A DNA stretch of 33,198 nucleotides, taken from positions 1-33,198 of the forward strand of contig JAKIUO010000006.1 in NCBI GenBank assembly GCA_021647535.1, in the 5' to 3' direction. This stretch comes from Hyphomicrobiaceae bacterium (GTDB lineage Bacteria > Pseudomonadota > Alphaproteobacteria > Rhizobiales > JAKIUO01). Of this stretch, positions 8,792 through 17,348 are shown piece after piece. The position numbers and the translations under genes are program-made. Below the pieces are notes generated by a model. It was not told where the DNA came from. It saw only the letters and a list, made by a program, of their open reading frames with translations, and made no database searches. The first letter of the stretch is position 1, and every line of letters begins with the position of its first letter.

Positions 8792-10591
8792 CTATGCAGA
8801 CACCTTCATTTTCGCAACTTCATCCAGCACTTTCGTCGTGAAGTCGGCAGTGCGAGCCAGATTGGCACTCAGCCTGCGGCCACCCGTCGCCCGGTCAACA
8901 GCTTCACCAGCAAGGTCACCAAGCCTGTCACCATCGCTGACGAGGCGCTGGATAACCCGCTCGAAACGGTCCTGCGTGATGCGTCCAATGCGAATGTCAT
9001 CATCACCGGTGGCGTCTGGTGTGTCATCGGTGAGATACCACAGTGCATGGATAAACTGATGGCGTGCCGGATAGCCACCGTTGGAGCCGGTGTAACGGTC
9101 CCACCATTTGATGTCATGCCTTCTTGACCATCTGCGCCCTGTAACGATGAGCCAACCGATGGCGCGATAGATCGTCGGATCATGCCAGTCAGCAAAAATA
9201 TCCTCTTTTTCGGCCTTGACGAGGAACGAGCTGGCACCACTGTGCACCGCATGCGGCATATGCTGAATGACGGCTCCAAAGCCGTGCAACAGATGCCTCG
9301 GTGACAGAATGCGTGAGCCATCAACACCAATACTGCCTTCAAACCTCTGGTTACGCCGGGTCTCAAGCCACAGGTGATCCTTGAAACCAGTGCCGCCGAC
9401 AAAGCGGCTCTCAAGAGCCCGCACACCAGTCCGGCGTGCCAGCATGTCGTAATTATGCACTTGAGCATGGGTGTTGGAGCCGATGACAGCTGCGTCAATC
9501 AGGGCTTCATCATCTGTGGCGATCACCTTGATCTGGAGATAGACACCATCAAGGTGTTTTCTGTTATGATCGAGAGTATAGCAAGACTGGCAACCATTGA
9601 TAATGTTTGGGGCGACAATCTCGATACTGCCATCTTTGTAGAGTGTCGCTCGGCGAGCTGTGATAACGACACCGTTATGACAAAGCAGGACCTGCGATCC
9701 CTTGCCGTTTTTCAGAGATTTTTCAAGGCCAGCCGCGCCTGGATTGAAGCGTTCTTCATTCCCGAGATAATGGCGTGGGTTTTCGGCAAAAAAGTGCTGT
9801 GCGAGACGCCCTTTGCGCGAAAACGCGTCGATAAGGGAGCGGGCTGAAACATAGCCCGTAAAACCCGGACAGGCCGTACCCTTTGGAAGTTGCTGCAACT
9901 TAACATCCTTCATCTTGACGCTGACCCTTGGACCGGCCCGATCAGCTGCGGCGAGCAATTCATCGCTGCCCCAGATTTCCAACTCCATGCGTGCCTGGGG
10001 CATGTGCATCTTAAGGTTTTCGAGGGCGGTTTCTCCCGCCTGAGACGGGTTGGCAAAATATTTCCATTCACCATTGTAGAAAAACACCAGATAAACTTCC
10101 GGCTGGAATTTTTCTCCCATCTGAGTACGAAGCTCGTCAAAAATTTCGTACCAAAGCTTCACCAGTTCATTGGTCTGGATGCGCAGATAGGTATCGTGAT
10201 CGCGGGTCAAAAATGCCTGGACGCTGTTGCCAAAATTTCCGACATCCTCGCCATTGACGAATTTCCCGCTTTTTGCCTGCAAGAAGAGAATTTTCGGAGT
10301 GGCCGTTGGATTGAGGGCCAAGGCGTCTGAAACATCCTCTTTTGAATGCAGCACCATATCGCCAAGAGCGATGGAAATGCCATCAAGGCCGCGATCATAC
10401 ATGCCTTCGGTGAAAGCCTGCGCTTCGGTTTCGAGTGGAAAGTTGAAATCGCGGATAGCGAGGCTGACGCCAAAGCGGGCAAAGTTTTCAGGGCTGTTCC
10501 ATTCCAGTTCCCCTCCATGGCCAGCACCGCCAAGCGTCGCGCCTTTTTGCCGGGCATGGGCCTGCAGCAGCTCATCAAGTCGTTCATTCAT
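8792..10591 (-). CDS. AIPR (abortive infection phage resistance) family protein with nuclease-like N-terminus
   Basis: 599 residues from the ATG at 10591, preceded by an AAGGAT Shine-Dalgarno 7-8 bases away; two in-frame ATGs further upstream lack one. The N-terminal ~140 residues have the restriction-endonuclease-like pattern RGLDGI (D70) followed by LFLQAKSG (Q105-A-K107), a D-(E/Q)xK active-site layout. The AIPR core (PF10592) follows: NPRHYLG near 271-277, HNGVVIT near 305, NIINGCQ at 329-335, then SNTHAQVHNYD. AIPR proteins are found in abortive-infection and restriction-like loci. It lies 107 bases downstream of the NACHT gene on the same strand, so it may be the effector nuclease of that system; this link is inferred from position only. 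Confidence 0.8.
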   Translation of the reverse strand: MNERLDELLQAHARQKGATLGGAGHGGELEWNSPENFARFGVSLAIRDFNFPLETEAQAFTEGMYDRGLDGISIALGDMVLHSKEDVSDALALNPTATPKILFLQAKSGKFVNGEDVGNFGNSVQAFLTRDHDTYLRIQTNELVKLWYEIFDELRTQMGEKFQPEVYLVFFYNGEWKYFANPSQAGETALENLKMHMPQARMELEIWGSDELLAAADRAGPRVSVKMKDVKLQQLPKGTACPGFTGYVSARSLIDAFSRKGRLAQHFFAENPRHYLGNEERFNPGAAGLEKSLKNGKGSQVLLCHNGVVITARRATLYKDGSIEIVAPNIINGCQSCYTLDHNRKHLDGVYLQIKVIATDDEALIDAAVIGSNTHAQVHNYDMLARRTGVRALESRFVGGTGFKDHLWLETRRNQRFEGSIGVDGSRILSPRHLLHGFGAVIQHMPHAVHSGASSFLVKAEKEDIFADWHDPTIYRAIGWLIVTGRRWSRRHDIKWWDRYTGSNGGYPARHQFIHALWYLTDDTPDATGDDDIRIGRITQDRFERVIQRLVSDGDRLGDLAGEAVDRATGGRRLSANLARTADFTTKVLDEVAKMKVSA

Positions 10592-10698
10592 TTTATTATC
10601 CTTCATGTGCGTGTTCAAATAGTCCAATGGACCAGTTTCATTGCTACATGAGAGGCGAATGGGGTTGTTGAGGACAGGTTGGTATTGGGTGAGGAGGT

Positions 10699-13600
10699 TT
10701 ATTCTCCACGAATTTTTTTGAGGGCTTTTGTCGCAGCGTCAGAGACTTCTTTCGGTTGGTTTTCTGAACTGGCAAGCTGCTCTAGAAATGTAGTGATCGG
10801 CGGACGGTTTGCCGCGATGCCAAATTCACCCAGCCATGAAATAAGCTCACAGCGCAGCTCTTTGTCTTCACCATCAAGTATATTCATCAGCTTTGGCCAA
10901 ACATATTCGAACCTGTTGGCTGTTGGTCCGCAAGAAAAAAGACGCTGAAAAGCAGCTTCCCGGTTAATATGCACTATTTCCTTTCCCATAAGTTTGATGA
11001 AATAATCGACCATTTGTTCTTTGTCTGATATTTCGGGACTGACAACCTCTATAATTTCTTGTGTCCAGTGTTTTCCAATATTGTCACTTTCTGGGGAATT
11101 CATATATTTGGACAAACGAGCTATGGTGACATCGAAATTTGGTAAGGCATGGTGGATACTCACAAACAATCCAGCCGCTGATCTCCGCATATCGTTAGTT
11201 TCATTGCTGTCGATGATGACATTGATCAGATCCATAGCAAATTCTTCGATATCAGATATTGCATTGGCGAGGCGAGTGACAGCACCATATTCTGGAAGCC
11301 AGGAATCCATAGACTTATTGAAGTCCATCAAAGAATCCAAGACAAACCGATCTTCACCCTCCACAGCTTCATCGTTTTGAATTTCCTCTATTCGAGGCCC
11401 TTCAGGCGAGGCGGTCAATATAGACCCTATAATTATATCCGCAACTTCTGGAGCTTTTGAATGAGAACCGCCTAGCCAAATGAGGGATCTAACAAGGGCA
11501 AAGTTTTTTGTGCTGTCTGCTTCACTGTCTCTCAGTTCATCAAATAAGAAAGTCGCTATTTTTTCTATTTTTGCTGATGACATTCCCAATGCTCCCAGAA
11601 TCAGTAGAGTAATCTCCTGTCTATCATTGGGCCATTCTCCTGTTTCCTGCTCTTTGAATTGACTGATTAAACTGTCGACCAGTTTTTCATGCGCGGGTAT
11701 TGTAGGAGCAAGGGCGTTTAGAGCTGCGAGAAAGTGAGGTATAACCTCCCAGGTATCCAATTTTTCTGGGCTTCCTAAAGCCAGATCATATATTGCTGAT
11801 ATAAAGAACTCCGTGACCTCGTTCACTCTTGTGGATGCTGCTGCTTGAACTCCAAGCGCAAAAATTGCGGAATGCCTTGCCAAATTGGCAAGATCCGACT
11901 CGCGTGTATATTCTTTTAATATTTCAATAACTTCAGATGATCGGTAAGAAGTAGGAACAACTTCTTCCAGAACCATTACCGCACCAATAACACTGCTCCA
12001 ATCGCGCTTGTTTTTAGATGATAAAATACTGATTAATTTATCGGTTATGTGATGAATGGTATTTTCATCGTGACGCAAGCGGGATATGGCTCGCGAGCTC
12101 TTTTTCCAACTCAATTGTTTGTCATTGAATTGCCATTTCTGAAATTCCAGATCAGGCTTAAAGAGATTGTCTGGTCTATGCCAAAGCATTGGCAATGTTG
12201 GCTCAAACAGCGAGCTAATAGACCTTTGTGCTTGATCATAGGAAGAGCGCTTCCAGATTTTGCAAGTAGTATCAAGAATTTGTTTTACGGCAACTGCAAG
12301 TCGATTATTTTCTTCGTAGTGTTTTAGAGGAACCTCTCCGCACATTCGAGCTGCAATAGAGAGATGATGACGAAAGAGAGTGTCTCGCTCATCATCGGCA
12401 ATGAGTTCAAGATAGGCTGTCGGATTTTTCAGGCTTCCCGCTGTCAGCAGCATAACTTGCTCCCAGTGTGGCTCAAGGCTCCTGTCGTAGAGCCATTCAC
12501 CCAGCGGTTTTGTATCACTGACAAAAGTCATTTCCCTGTCGAAACCATCACTCTCAATCAATCGGGCTAACTCATGGGCGCTGAGATATTCCTGCAAGAT
12601 GAGGTGGAAGAAAAACCAGCCGTTTTGATGACGACGCAGGATGCCTCTTTGGCGCATCTCATCGATAAATGGCTGCACCACGCGCTCATTGCTCTGGCCA
12701 ACCACTTCCTCCACGATTTTCTCAAGTTCTGCGGCAGGAAAGATCATCCGGCGCTTGTCGTCGCTGGTAAACAGTCTGAAGGCCACAGCAGCCAGCCAAC
12801 TGGTCAGCTTGGCAGGTGTGTATCTTCTGGTGAGCTGGTTTTCTTCCGCGATATTGACAGGCTTTTCTTCGAGCAAAGTCCTCAGCATGGCACCAATCAG
12901 CTCAACACGTACCAGTGGCAGGCTCAGGGTCGGATTACGGTCTGTTGTATGACAGAGAAAGCTCAGCAGTTGTGGATTGGTGGTGAGGGCGGCTATGGCG
13001 TGTGCGTTGGGTAGGTGTGCCTGCACAGCCTTGCGCCTGTCGTCATTCTCCCATGGAAAGCTGGCGATATAGGCATCTCGTGCCGTCTGCTCCAGTGAGG
13101 CGATATAGTAGAGAGGCAGCGCAAGTGCCGTGTAACGCTCTTCGCTCACCGTCCGGCAGCTGATGACAAAACGCTGCTGGTCTTTGCCAAGCTGTCTGAT
13201 GGTCCTGGCAAAATAGTTGAAAAAATCTTTGCCGATCTCGTCGAGGCCATCAAACAGCGGCACAATCCGGCCCTGCGCCAGCCAGCCTGTGAGAAAGGTA
13301 TTGCGTTTCTTCTTCTTCGTTTTTGTCCATTCGCCAGTCAGTTGGATCAGCCATTTATCAAGCGGCAGTTTTTTACCGGCGTCCTTCCAGGCGGCTTCCC
13401 AGACGGCAAGGCGCACAAGAATGGGGAAGGGCCGAAGTGATCCATTGTCAGGGATGGTGTCAGCCATATTGCGCACCAACCAGCCCATAAAGCTCGACTT
13501 GCCCGAACCTGGCGGTCCAAGGATGATCCCTCTTTGGTGAGAGGAAGTCGATAGAAGACCGTTCAGGAACTCTTTAGCCAAAAGCTCTCTATCCAACGGC

Positions 13601-14130
13601 AACTTGTCGGCACCGAGCACTTCTTCATAGCCGTCGATGCTGCTGCGGATGAACTCATCATCACTCTGGTCACGCCCGTCTGGACTTCGTGGGCCAGACG
13701 GACGAGCGGCTTTAGCCATGTCGATCAGGCGGAGGCGGGGAATTTGGTAAAGGCTGTTCCAGTCGATATCAGGATCAGCCCGTCCCGGTAGCCAGAGAGC
13801 TTCACGCTCCTCGCGTGCCTGCTCGCGCAACTCCTCGCCGAATACCCCGCCATTGTCCTCCAGCTGATTGATGAGGTCCTTGAAGTTTTCGGCCTCAATC
13901 AGCGTGTAGGAGTTTTCCTCCGGCTCCTGTTGTACCTGGCCCTTGGCAATGACGACGGTGTGGATGCGTTTGGGCACGTTCTCTACCGCAGCGATCTTTG
14001 CGGCAAGATTGGGATTGTTTTCGAGCGGATGAAAGGGCAGGTAACGACCGTCAGCAGATATGGCCGCCATGACAATCACACCCTCAAGCAGTTCATCATT
14101 TTTGACTGCGATGTTTTCTTTTCGGCCCAT
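10699..14130 (-). CDS. NACHT (STAND) NTPase with Lon-half-like N-terminal domain and HEAT-like C-terminus (paralogue 1)
   Basis: 1143 residues. Residues ~14-110 form the domain shared by four genes of this window. It contains EGVIVMAA, GRYLPF, a lysine (K45) in the segment aligned with the Lon catalytic-lysine helix, then IHTVVIAKGQ and an acidic NFKDLINQLE. The NACHT core has Walker A GPPGSGKS (205-212), Walker B LFDGLDE (292-298), a sensor SCRT (~324-327) and the winged-helix end HLILQEYLSA (~509-518). From ~655 to ~1098 the sequence is helical and repeat-like, as in HEAT sensors of bacterial NACHT immune proteins, and the last 45 residues match paralogue 2 closely. Such proteins sense phage components and oligomerise. 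It lies downstream of the E1/E2/JAMM genes and upstream of AIPR, all on one strand. Confidence 0.9.
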   Translation of the reverse strand: MGRKENIAVKNDELLEGVIVMAAISADGRYLPFHPLENNPNLAAKIAAVENVPKRIHTVVIAKGQVQQEPEENSYTLIEAENFKDLINQLEDNGGVFGEELREQAREEREALWLPGRADPDIDWNSLYQIPRLRLIDMAKAARPSGPRSPDGRDQSDDEFIRSSIDGYEEVLGADKLPLDRELLAKEFLNGLLSTSSHQRGIILGPPGSGKSSFMGWLVRNMADTIPDNGSLRPFPILVRLAVWEAAWKDAGKKLPLDKWLIQLTGEWTKTKKKKRNTFLTGWLAQGRIVPLFDGLDEIGKDFFNYFARTIRQLGKDQQRFVISCRTVSEERYTALALPLYYIASLEQTARDAYIASFPWENDDRRKAVQAHLPNAHAIAALTTNPQLLSFLCHTTDRNPTLSLPLVRVELIGAMLRTLLEEKPVNIAEENQLTRRYTPAKLTSWLAAVAFRLFTSDDKRRMIFPAAELEKIVEEVVGQSNERVVQPFIDEMRQRGILRRHQNGWFFFHLILQEYLSAHELARLIESDGFDREMTFVSDTKPLGEWLYDRSLEPHWEQVMLLTAGSLKNPTAYLELIADDERDTLFRHHLSIAARMCGEVPLKHYEENNRLAVAVKQILDTTCKIWKRSSYDQAQRSISSLFEPTLPMLWHRPDNLFKPDLEFQKWQFNDKQLSWKKSSRAISRLRHDENTIHHITDKLISILSSKNKRDWSSVIGAVMVLEEVVPTSYRSSEVIEILKEYTRESDLANLARHSAIFALGVQAAASTRVNEVTEFFISAIYDLALGSPEKLDTWEVIPHFLAALNALAPTIPAHEKLVDSLISQFKEQETGEWPNDRQEITLLILGALGMSSAKIEKIATFLFDELRDSEADSTKNFALVRSLIWLGGSHSKAPEVADIIIGSILTASPEGPRIEEIQNDEAVEGEDRFVLDSLMDFNKSMDSWLPEYGAVTRLANAISDIEEFAMDLINVIIDSNETNDMRRSAAGLFVSIHHALPNFDVTIARLSKYMNSPESDNIGKHWTQEIIEVVSPEISDKEQMVDYFIKLMGKEIVHINREAAFQRLFSCGPTANRFEYVWPKLMNILDGEDKELRCELISWLGEFGIAANRPPITTFLEQLASSENQPKEVSDAATKALKKIRGE

Positions 14131-14244
14131 ATCCTCTGTCCTGTCGTCTGCTATTGTCTTGAATGCCGGATGTTTCCTGACAATACCGTTTCTGTTTTAC
14201 AAAAACCAGAGACAGAGCCCGTTTTGCACAATCGGTTGCCACTT

Positions 14245-14559
14245 CTATTCCGGCACAAAGCCATTGGAAGCCGCCAGAAAAATATAGAGAATACTGACCG
14301 TAAACAAGACCGGAAGCCAATTGAATTTTTGAAACATGACTATAAAACCAGCTCCCATGATCAACAGGACTGCAGCCAAGTACTGAAAGGCTCCCTTGAT
14401 CTGCTGGACCGAGCCGATCAGGTCACAAGGCCAGATATTCTCCATGGCGGCTGCGTTCGATAGCGTGTAGAGAATGAAACCTACCGTCATGATCAGAACA
14501 AATCTGGACACTTGCTGTTTCAGCCACGTAAATCTTTTATATTCGTTCTGGAGGGACAT
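14245..14559 (-). CDS. Small membrane protein
   Basis: 104 residues from the ATG at 14559, chosen because GGAG lies 9 bases upstream; the open frame extends further but into the end of the JAMM gene. Three hydrophobic stretches can be seen: around RFVLIMTVGFILYTL, around FQYLAAVLLIMGAGFIVMF, and around LPVLFTVSILYIFLAA. It is therefore an integral inner-membrane protein without known motifs. Its position between the JAMM peptidase and the NACHT gene fits a membrane-acting effector or an anchor for the conjugation machinery. The assignment as a real gene is fairly sure; the role is a guess. Confidence 0.65.
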   Translation of the reverse strand: MSLQNEYKRFTWLKQQVSRFVLIMTVGFILYTLSNAAAMENIWPCDLIGSVQQIKGAFQYLAAVLLIMGAGFIVMFQKFNWLPVLFTVSILYIFLAASNGFVPE

Positions 14560-14584
14560 ATCTGTTTTCTCCATATGCGAATGA

Positions 14585-15328
14585 CTACACAGTGAAATCG
14601 ACTCTCTCTTGGGCTGCATCTTCGTCAAGCAATCGTTCGGCAATTTTCTGTTGGCCTATCAGGCGGAGCGAGCAGATCAGCCATTCACGCATTTCTTGCG
14701 TCAGGGAACCTGAGTGATACCACGGCCTGATATCTTGATCAGTGCATTGCTTTAGAAATCCAAGGGCATCATACAGAGAGACTTCCGCTTCTGGTATCTT
14801 GATTTTTGCTTTTACGGGGCGGTCAGATCCCTTTGGCAGAACCCAACCATGTATCAGATCTTTACCCTCATGATCGAGCGTGGTTATGGGCGCGATGAAA
14901 TTTCGCCAATTCTCGTCTGGAGAATCATCCCCATTCAGGCAGGAAGAAAAGAAAACAACATCCCCCTGATTACTCCCTGGGTCTCCATAAGAAGGGCTTG
15001 TGCAGCCTGCCGGGTGAGAATGCCAGACGCCGAGCATGTATTTTCCGTTGGGAACCCATTCATGATCAATAACCCAGTTCATGAATTCATGGTCGACATT
15101 GACATGAGAGCGGCTGGCATCATAGCGGCCATGCCTGTCTTTGCACGGCGGGCAAAACTTGTATTCAGTAATGTGGAACGGATTATCCAGCCGTCCCCCA
15201 AGCAGAGCAAAAGTTTCAGGTTCTTTTTGGCCTATGGTTTGCCGATAAAGCCGATAGACCTCAGGTGTCATCGTTATTGTCGGGGATTTCACATTCTTCT
15301 TGTTACGTTTTTGGACAGGTACGGACAT
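14585..15328 (-). CDS. JAMM (JAB/MPN+) metallopeptidase
   Basis: 247 residues from the ATG at 15328, which has a GGGAGA Shine-Dalgarno and starts 10 bases after the upstream stop. The JAMM zinc motif is complete: E38 in PETFALLGG, then H103-S-H105-P, ten residues, and D116, with S113 before it. JAMM enzymes cut isopeptide bonds or trim the C-terminus of ubiquitin-like proteins; in bacterial Ub-like operons they are the deconjugase or maturase. The remaining C-terminal ~80 residues are helical. The gene stands directly after two E2-like genes, as in known bacterial E1-E2-JAB clusters. The longer open frame upstream (to 15607) overlaps the E2-like gene and is not used. Confidence 0.88.
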   Translation of the reverse strand: MSVPVQKRNKKNVKSPTITMTPEVYRLYRQTIGQKEPETFALLGGRLDNPFHITEYKFCPPCKDRHGRYDASRSHVNVDHEFMNWVIDHEWVPNGKYMLGVWHSHPAGCTSPSYGDPGSNQGDVVFFSSCLNGDDSPDENWRNFIAPITTLDHEGKDLIHGWVLPKGSDRPVKAKIKIPEAEVSLYDALGFLKQCTDQDIRPWYHSGSLTQEMREWLICSLRLIGQQKIAERLLDEDAAQERVDFTV

Positions 15329-15338
15329 GCTCGTCTCC

Positions 15339-15626
15339 CTAACTAAATGAATCGCCTGTATCAATATATTGAGCTGTTCCCCTCGCCCAATACCGTGCCC
15401 AGTCTTTGGCATCGGCGAAGTTTGTTGGAACATGGTCTTCATGGACACAGACATAGTGATTGTCCGTACTGCCCAATCGATGAGTGGAGTGCAGGTCGGT
15501 ATCACGGTAGCCATAGTCAGGCTGATCCTTGATATAGATACGGACTTCTCCGTCATATGCTTCTTCAAGCAGGAAGCGGAATTGATGTCCGTCGACCTGG
15601 TATTCATAATTTTCTGTATCTGGCAT
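15339..15626 (-). CDS. E2-like (ubiquitin-conjugating fold) protein, second copy
   Basis: 95 residues; ATG preceded by AGGAG with 7-8 bases spacing. It lacks the first ~25 residues of its neighbour but is otherwise a close paralogue. Shared features: a beta-strand EVRIYIKDQPDYGYRD, a His-containing stretch (H46-S-T-H49), the presumed catalytic cysteine C60 in YVCVHED, then PTNxxDAxxW, a W/T pattern and a final QYIDTG. The order His-rich turn, then Cys about a dozen residues later, is that of E2 enzymes (HPN...ICL). The strict HP dipeptide is replaced by HS here. It would accept a ubiquitin-like protein from the E1. E2 membership is inferred from motif order; no database name is claimed. Confidence 0.65.
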   Translation of the reverse strand: MPDTENYEYQVDGHQFRFLLEEAYDGEVRIYIKDQPDYGYRDTDLHSTHRLGSTDNHYVCVHEDHVPTNFADAKDWARYWARGTAQYIDTGDSFS

Positions 15627-15636
15627 CTGTCTTCTC

Positions 15637-16002
15637 CTATTCTCCTGCCTGCAGGGATTTTCCGGTATCGATATATCGGGTCGTCTTTTCAGACCAATGG
15701 ATCAGCCATGTCAGGGCATCGGGTATATTGGTCGGTGTGTGGTCTTCATGGACACAGATATATTTCCCCTTGCCATCTTCCAGCCGATGGGTCGGGTGAC
15801 CACCCGCATCTCTAGATCCATATCCGGGCTGTTCCAGTATGTAGATGCGGATCTCTGTGCCGATTTCCACCAGATTGAATGTAAAGTGATGCCTTTGGTT
15901 TCTGGCGGTATACTCGTAGATGCCTGGTGGTTGATTTTTCCAATGACTGAAATTGATTGTCTCGCCATTCCAGTCAAACGTAACTTCCTCGTCATCTGAC
16001 AT
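15637..16002 (-). CDS. E2-like (ubiquitin-conjugating fold) protein, first copy, possibly membrane-anchored
   Basis: 121 residues from the ATG at 16002, which has a GGAG nine bases upstream. The core GTEIRIYILEQPGYGSRD, then H69-P70-T-H72 and C83 in YICVHED, matches the E2 signature of a HPx turn followed by the catalytic cysteine; the end TRYIDTG is shared with the second copy. The open frame continues upstream to an ATG at 16110, adding 36 residues with a long hydrophobic stretch (ILKILFSISTALLVLLL); if used, the protein would be a membrane-anchored E2 of 157 residues. That start has only a weak ribosome site, so I give the shorter form but the longer is not excluded. It ends 10 bases before the second E2-like gene. 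Confidence 0.68.
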   Translation of the reverse strand: MSDDEEVTFDWNGETINFSHWKNQPPGIYEYTARNQRHHFTFNLVEIGTEIRIYILEQPGYGSRDAGGHPTHRLEDGKGKYICVHEDHTPTNIPDALTWLIHWSEKTTRYIDTGKSLQAGE

Positions 16003-16149
16003 TTTCTTTTCTCCCATGATCGTTTTGAAAAGTCCCCAAATGCTTTTCAGCAGCAAAACTAGAAGAGCTGTGCTTATAGAAAAAAGGATTTTGAGTATTG
16101 TACGGAGCATCTTGACGCCACGACTGGTTCATGATTGATATTTGGTATA

Positions 16150-16176
16150 TCAGGCGGCAATGAAGCTGCCGCCTGA
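16150..16176. terminator. Strong hairpin between the E1 and E2 genes
   Basis: TCAGGCGGCA (16150-16159) pairs perfectly with TGCCGCCTGA (16167-16176) around a 7-base loop. A five-T run follows a few bases on when read on the plus strand; on the minus strand, in which the neighbouring genes run, no clear T-run follows. It may end or weaken the E1 transcript, or mark an RNA processing site. Confidence 0.6.
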
Positions 16177-16210
16177 CATGTTTTTCTATGATGAGCGGGG
16201 GAAAGCCGCT

Positions 16211-17221
16211 CTATTGCCGACCGGGGAGGGCCGCCTCTTCCTTAAGAGTTTTCGTCTTCGTCGCGAAGACCGCCCTGTACAACTGGACCAACCATTTCTC
16301 ACTCCTTTCTTGGGTTGCCTCACTCTTCTCCCCGTGAGGTGTAGGGACTTCCTGTGGACCAATATGACTGACGACGCCTTGCGTCCCACAGTCAGGACAG
16401 ACCCAGTCGTCGGGTGTGTCCAAGGCCCACTGTCTGGTGGTGAACAATTTTTGGTCGTCCGCGATATCAGCAAGTGGCTGCCCCTCGCCGGACCAGAATT
16501 CGGGATAAATGCGACAGGTCAACATTGGTTTTGTCGCGAACTCTTGAGAAAGGGATGCAATCGAAAGAGTGGATTTTGCCTTGTCGTGCAATCGCGAGAC
16601 AATGAGCAAACCGAGCTTGGAGTTTAGATAATCGGCCGCCAGCGCCGTGCTGGGAATGACCTCTGGGTTCTGGAAACCACGCTGCTCATAGCCATCATAA
16701 CGGTCTTTGGTGTGGCAGTGGTGGCAGCCGACACCATTTTCAAGCTGGTCGGGAAATGTTGCTGTGATTTCGACTGCATCATTGCCGATATAGCAAATAG
16801 CGAAGAATACATCCTTGCCCCTTGTGATGGCATCCCGGTTTGTCTGGGCCTGTGTGTGGAAGTCATCAGTCATCGCGAGTATAATGTCGCTGGACCAGAT
16901 GATGTCTGCCTCTTCTTTAGATAAATCCTGATAGCGTTTGCGGGCTGCACGAACGCGGGCCTCAGGATTAATTCTTTTGACCTGGCGTCCAAGAGCAGTC
17001 GCCTTGTCGAGGCCAATCTCTGTGGTGTCATATCCCTGAGTTACCGGATTGGTTTCAGAGACATGATCAAACTCAACAATGACAAATTCACCAATGCCAC
17101 ACCGGGCAAGGCTGCAGATAAGTCCAGCTGCTCCACCTGTTCCGATTACTGTGATACTGGATTTCGACATAAGATCATGATCGAGTAATCCTTGATGGCG
17201 GGAAAAATCTGTTTTTGTCAT
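16211..17221 (-). CDS. E1-like ThiF/MoeB-family adenylating enzyme (first copy)
   Basis: 336 residues; ATG preceded by GGAG with 7 bases spacing. A Rossmann nucleotide-binding motif VIGTGGAAG starts at ~25, followed by the acidic strand VIVEFDHV and N58 of SETNPV, then GLDKA with K73, the usual ATP-contacting pattern of E1 enzymes. SDIILAMTDD (111-120) is the family's next conserved strand. Two zinc-binding CxxC pairs are present: C166/C169 and C275/C278. E1-like enzymes adenylate the C-terminus of a ubiquitin-like protein and pass it to a cysteine of E1 or E2. It stands upstream of two E2-like genes and a JAMM gene on the same strand, which supports a ubiquitin-like conjugation role rather than cofactor synthesis. 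Confidence 0.88.
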   Translation of the reverse strand: MTKTDFSRHQGLLDHDLMSKSSITVIGTGGAAGLICSLARCGIGEFVIVEFDHVSETNPVTQGYDTTEIGLDKATALGRQVKRINPEARVRAARKRYQDLSKEEADIIWSSDIILAMTDDFHTQAQTNRDAITRGKDVFFAICYIGNDAVEITATFPDQLENGVGCHHCHTKDRYDGYEQRGFQNPEVIPSTALAADYLNSKLGLLIVSRLHDKAKSTLSIASLSQEFATKPMLTCRIYPEFWSGEGQPLADIADDQKLFTTRQWALDTPDDWVCPDCGTQGVVSHIGPQEVPTPHGEKSEATQERSEKWLVQLYRAVFATKTKTLKEEAALPGRQ

Positions 17222-17304
17222 CGTTTTTCTCCACTAAATAAAACTAAGATCTGGTTACCTGCTGATCATAAGGTCTGATGAAGCAGGGAAGTTCTGTTGC
17301 TACT

Positions 17305-17314
17305 GGTATTGACC
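17305..17314 (+). promoter_or_regulatory. Copy 1 of a repeated intergenic 10-mer
   Basis: GGTATTGACC. The same 10 bases occur at 17688-17697 and, inverted, at 20778-20787, all three between genes. It may be an operator or a -35 element (TTGACC), but no matching -10 box is clear. Confidence 0.3.
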
Positions 17315-17348
17315 TCACGTTTTTTCTCAATTGCCGTGGGGTGGGAGA

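Noticed and set aside
9374..10330. Several plus-strand frames opposite the AIPR gene
   Set aside because: They lie antisense to well-conserved AIPR motifs and lack their own motifs.
15329..15607. N-terminal extension of the JAMM gene
   Set aside because: It overlaps the second E2-like gene almost completely; a good ribosome site marks the inner ATG at 15328.
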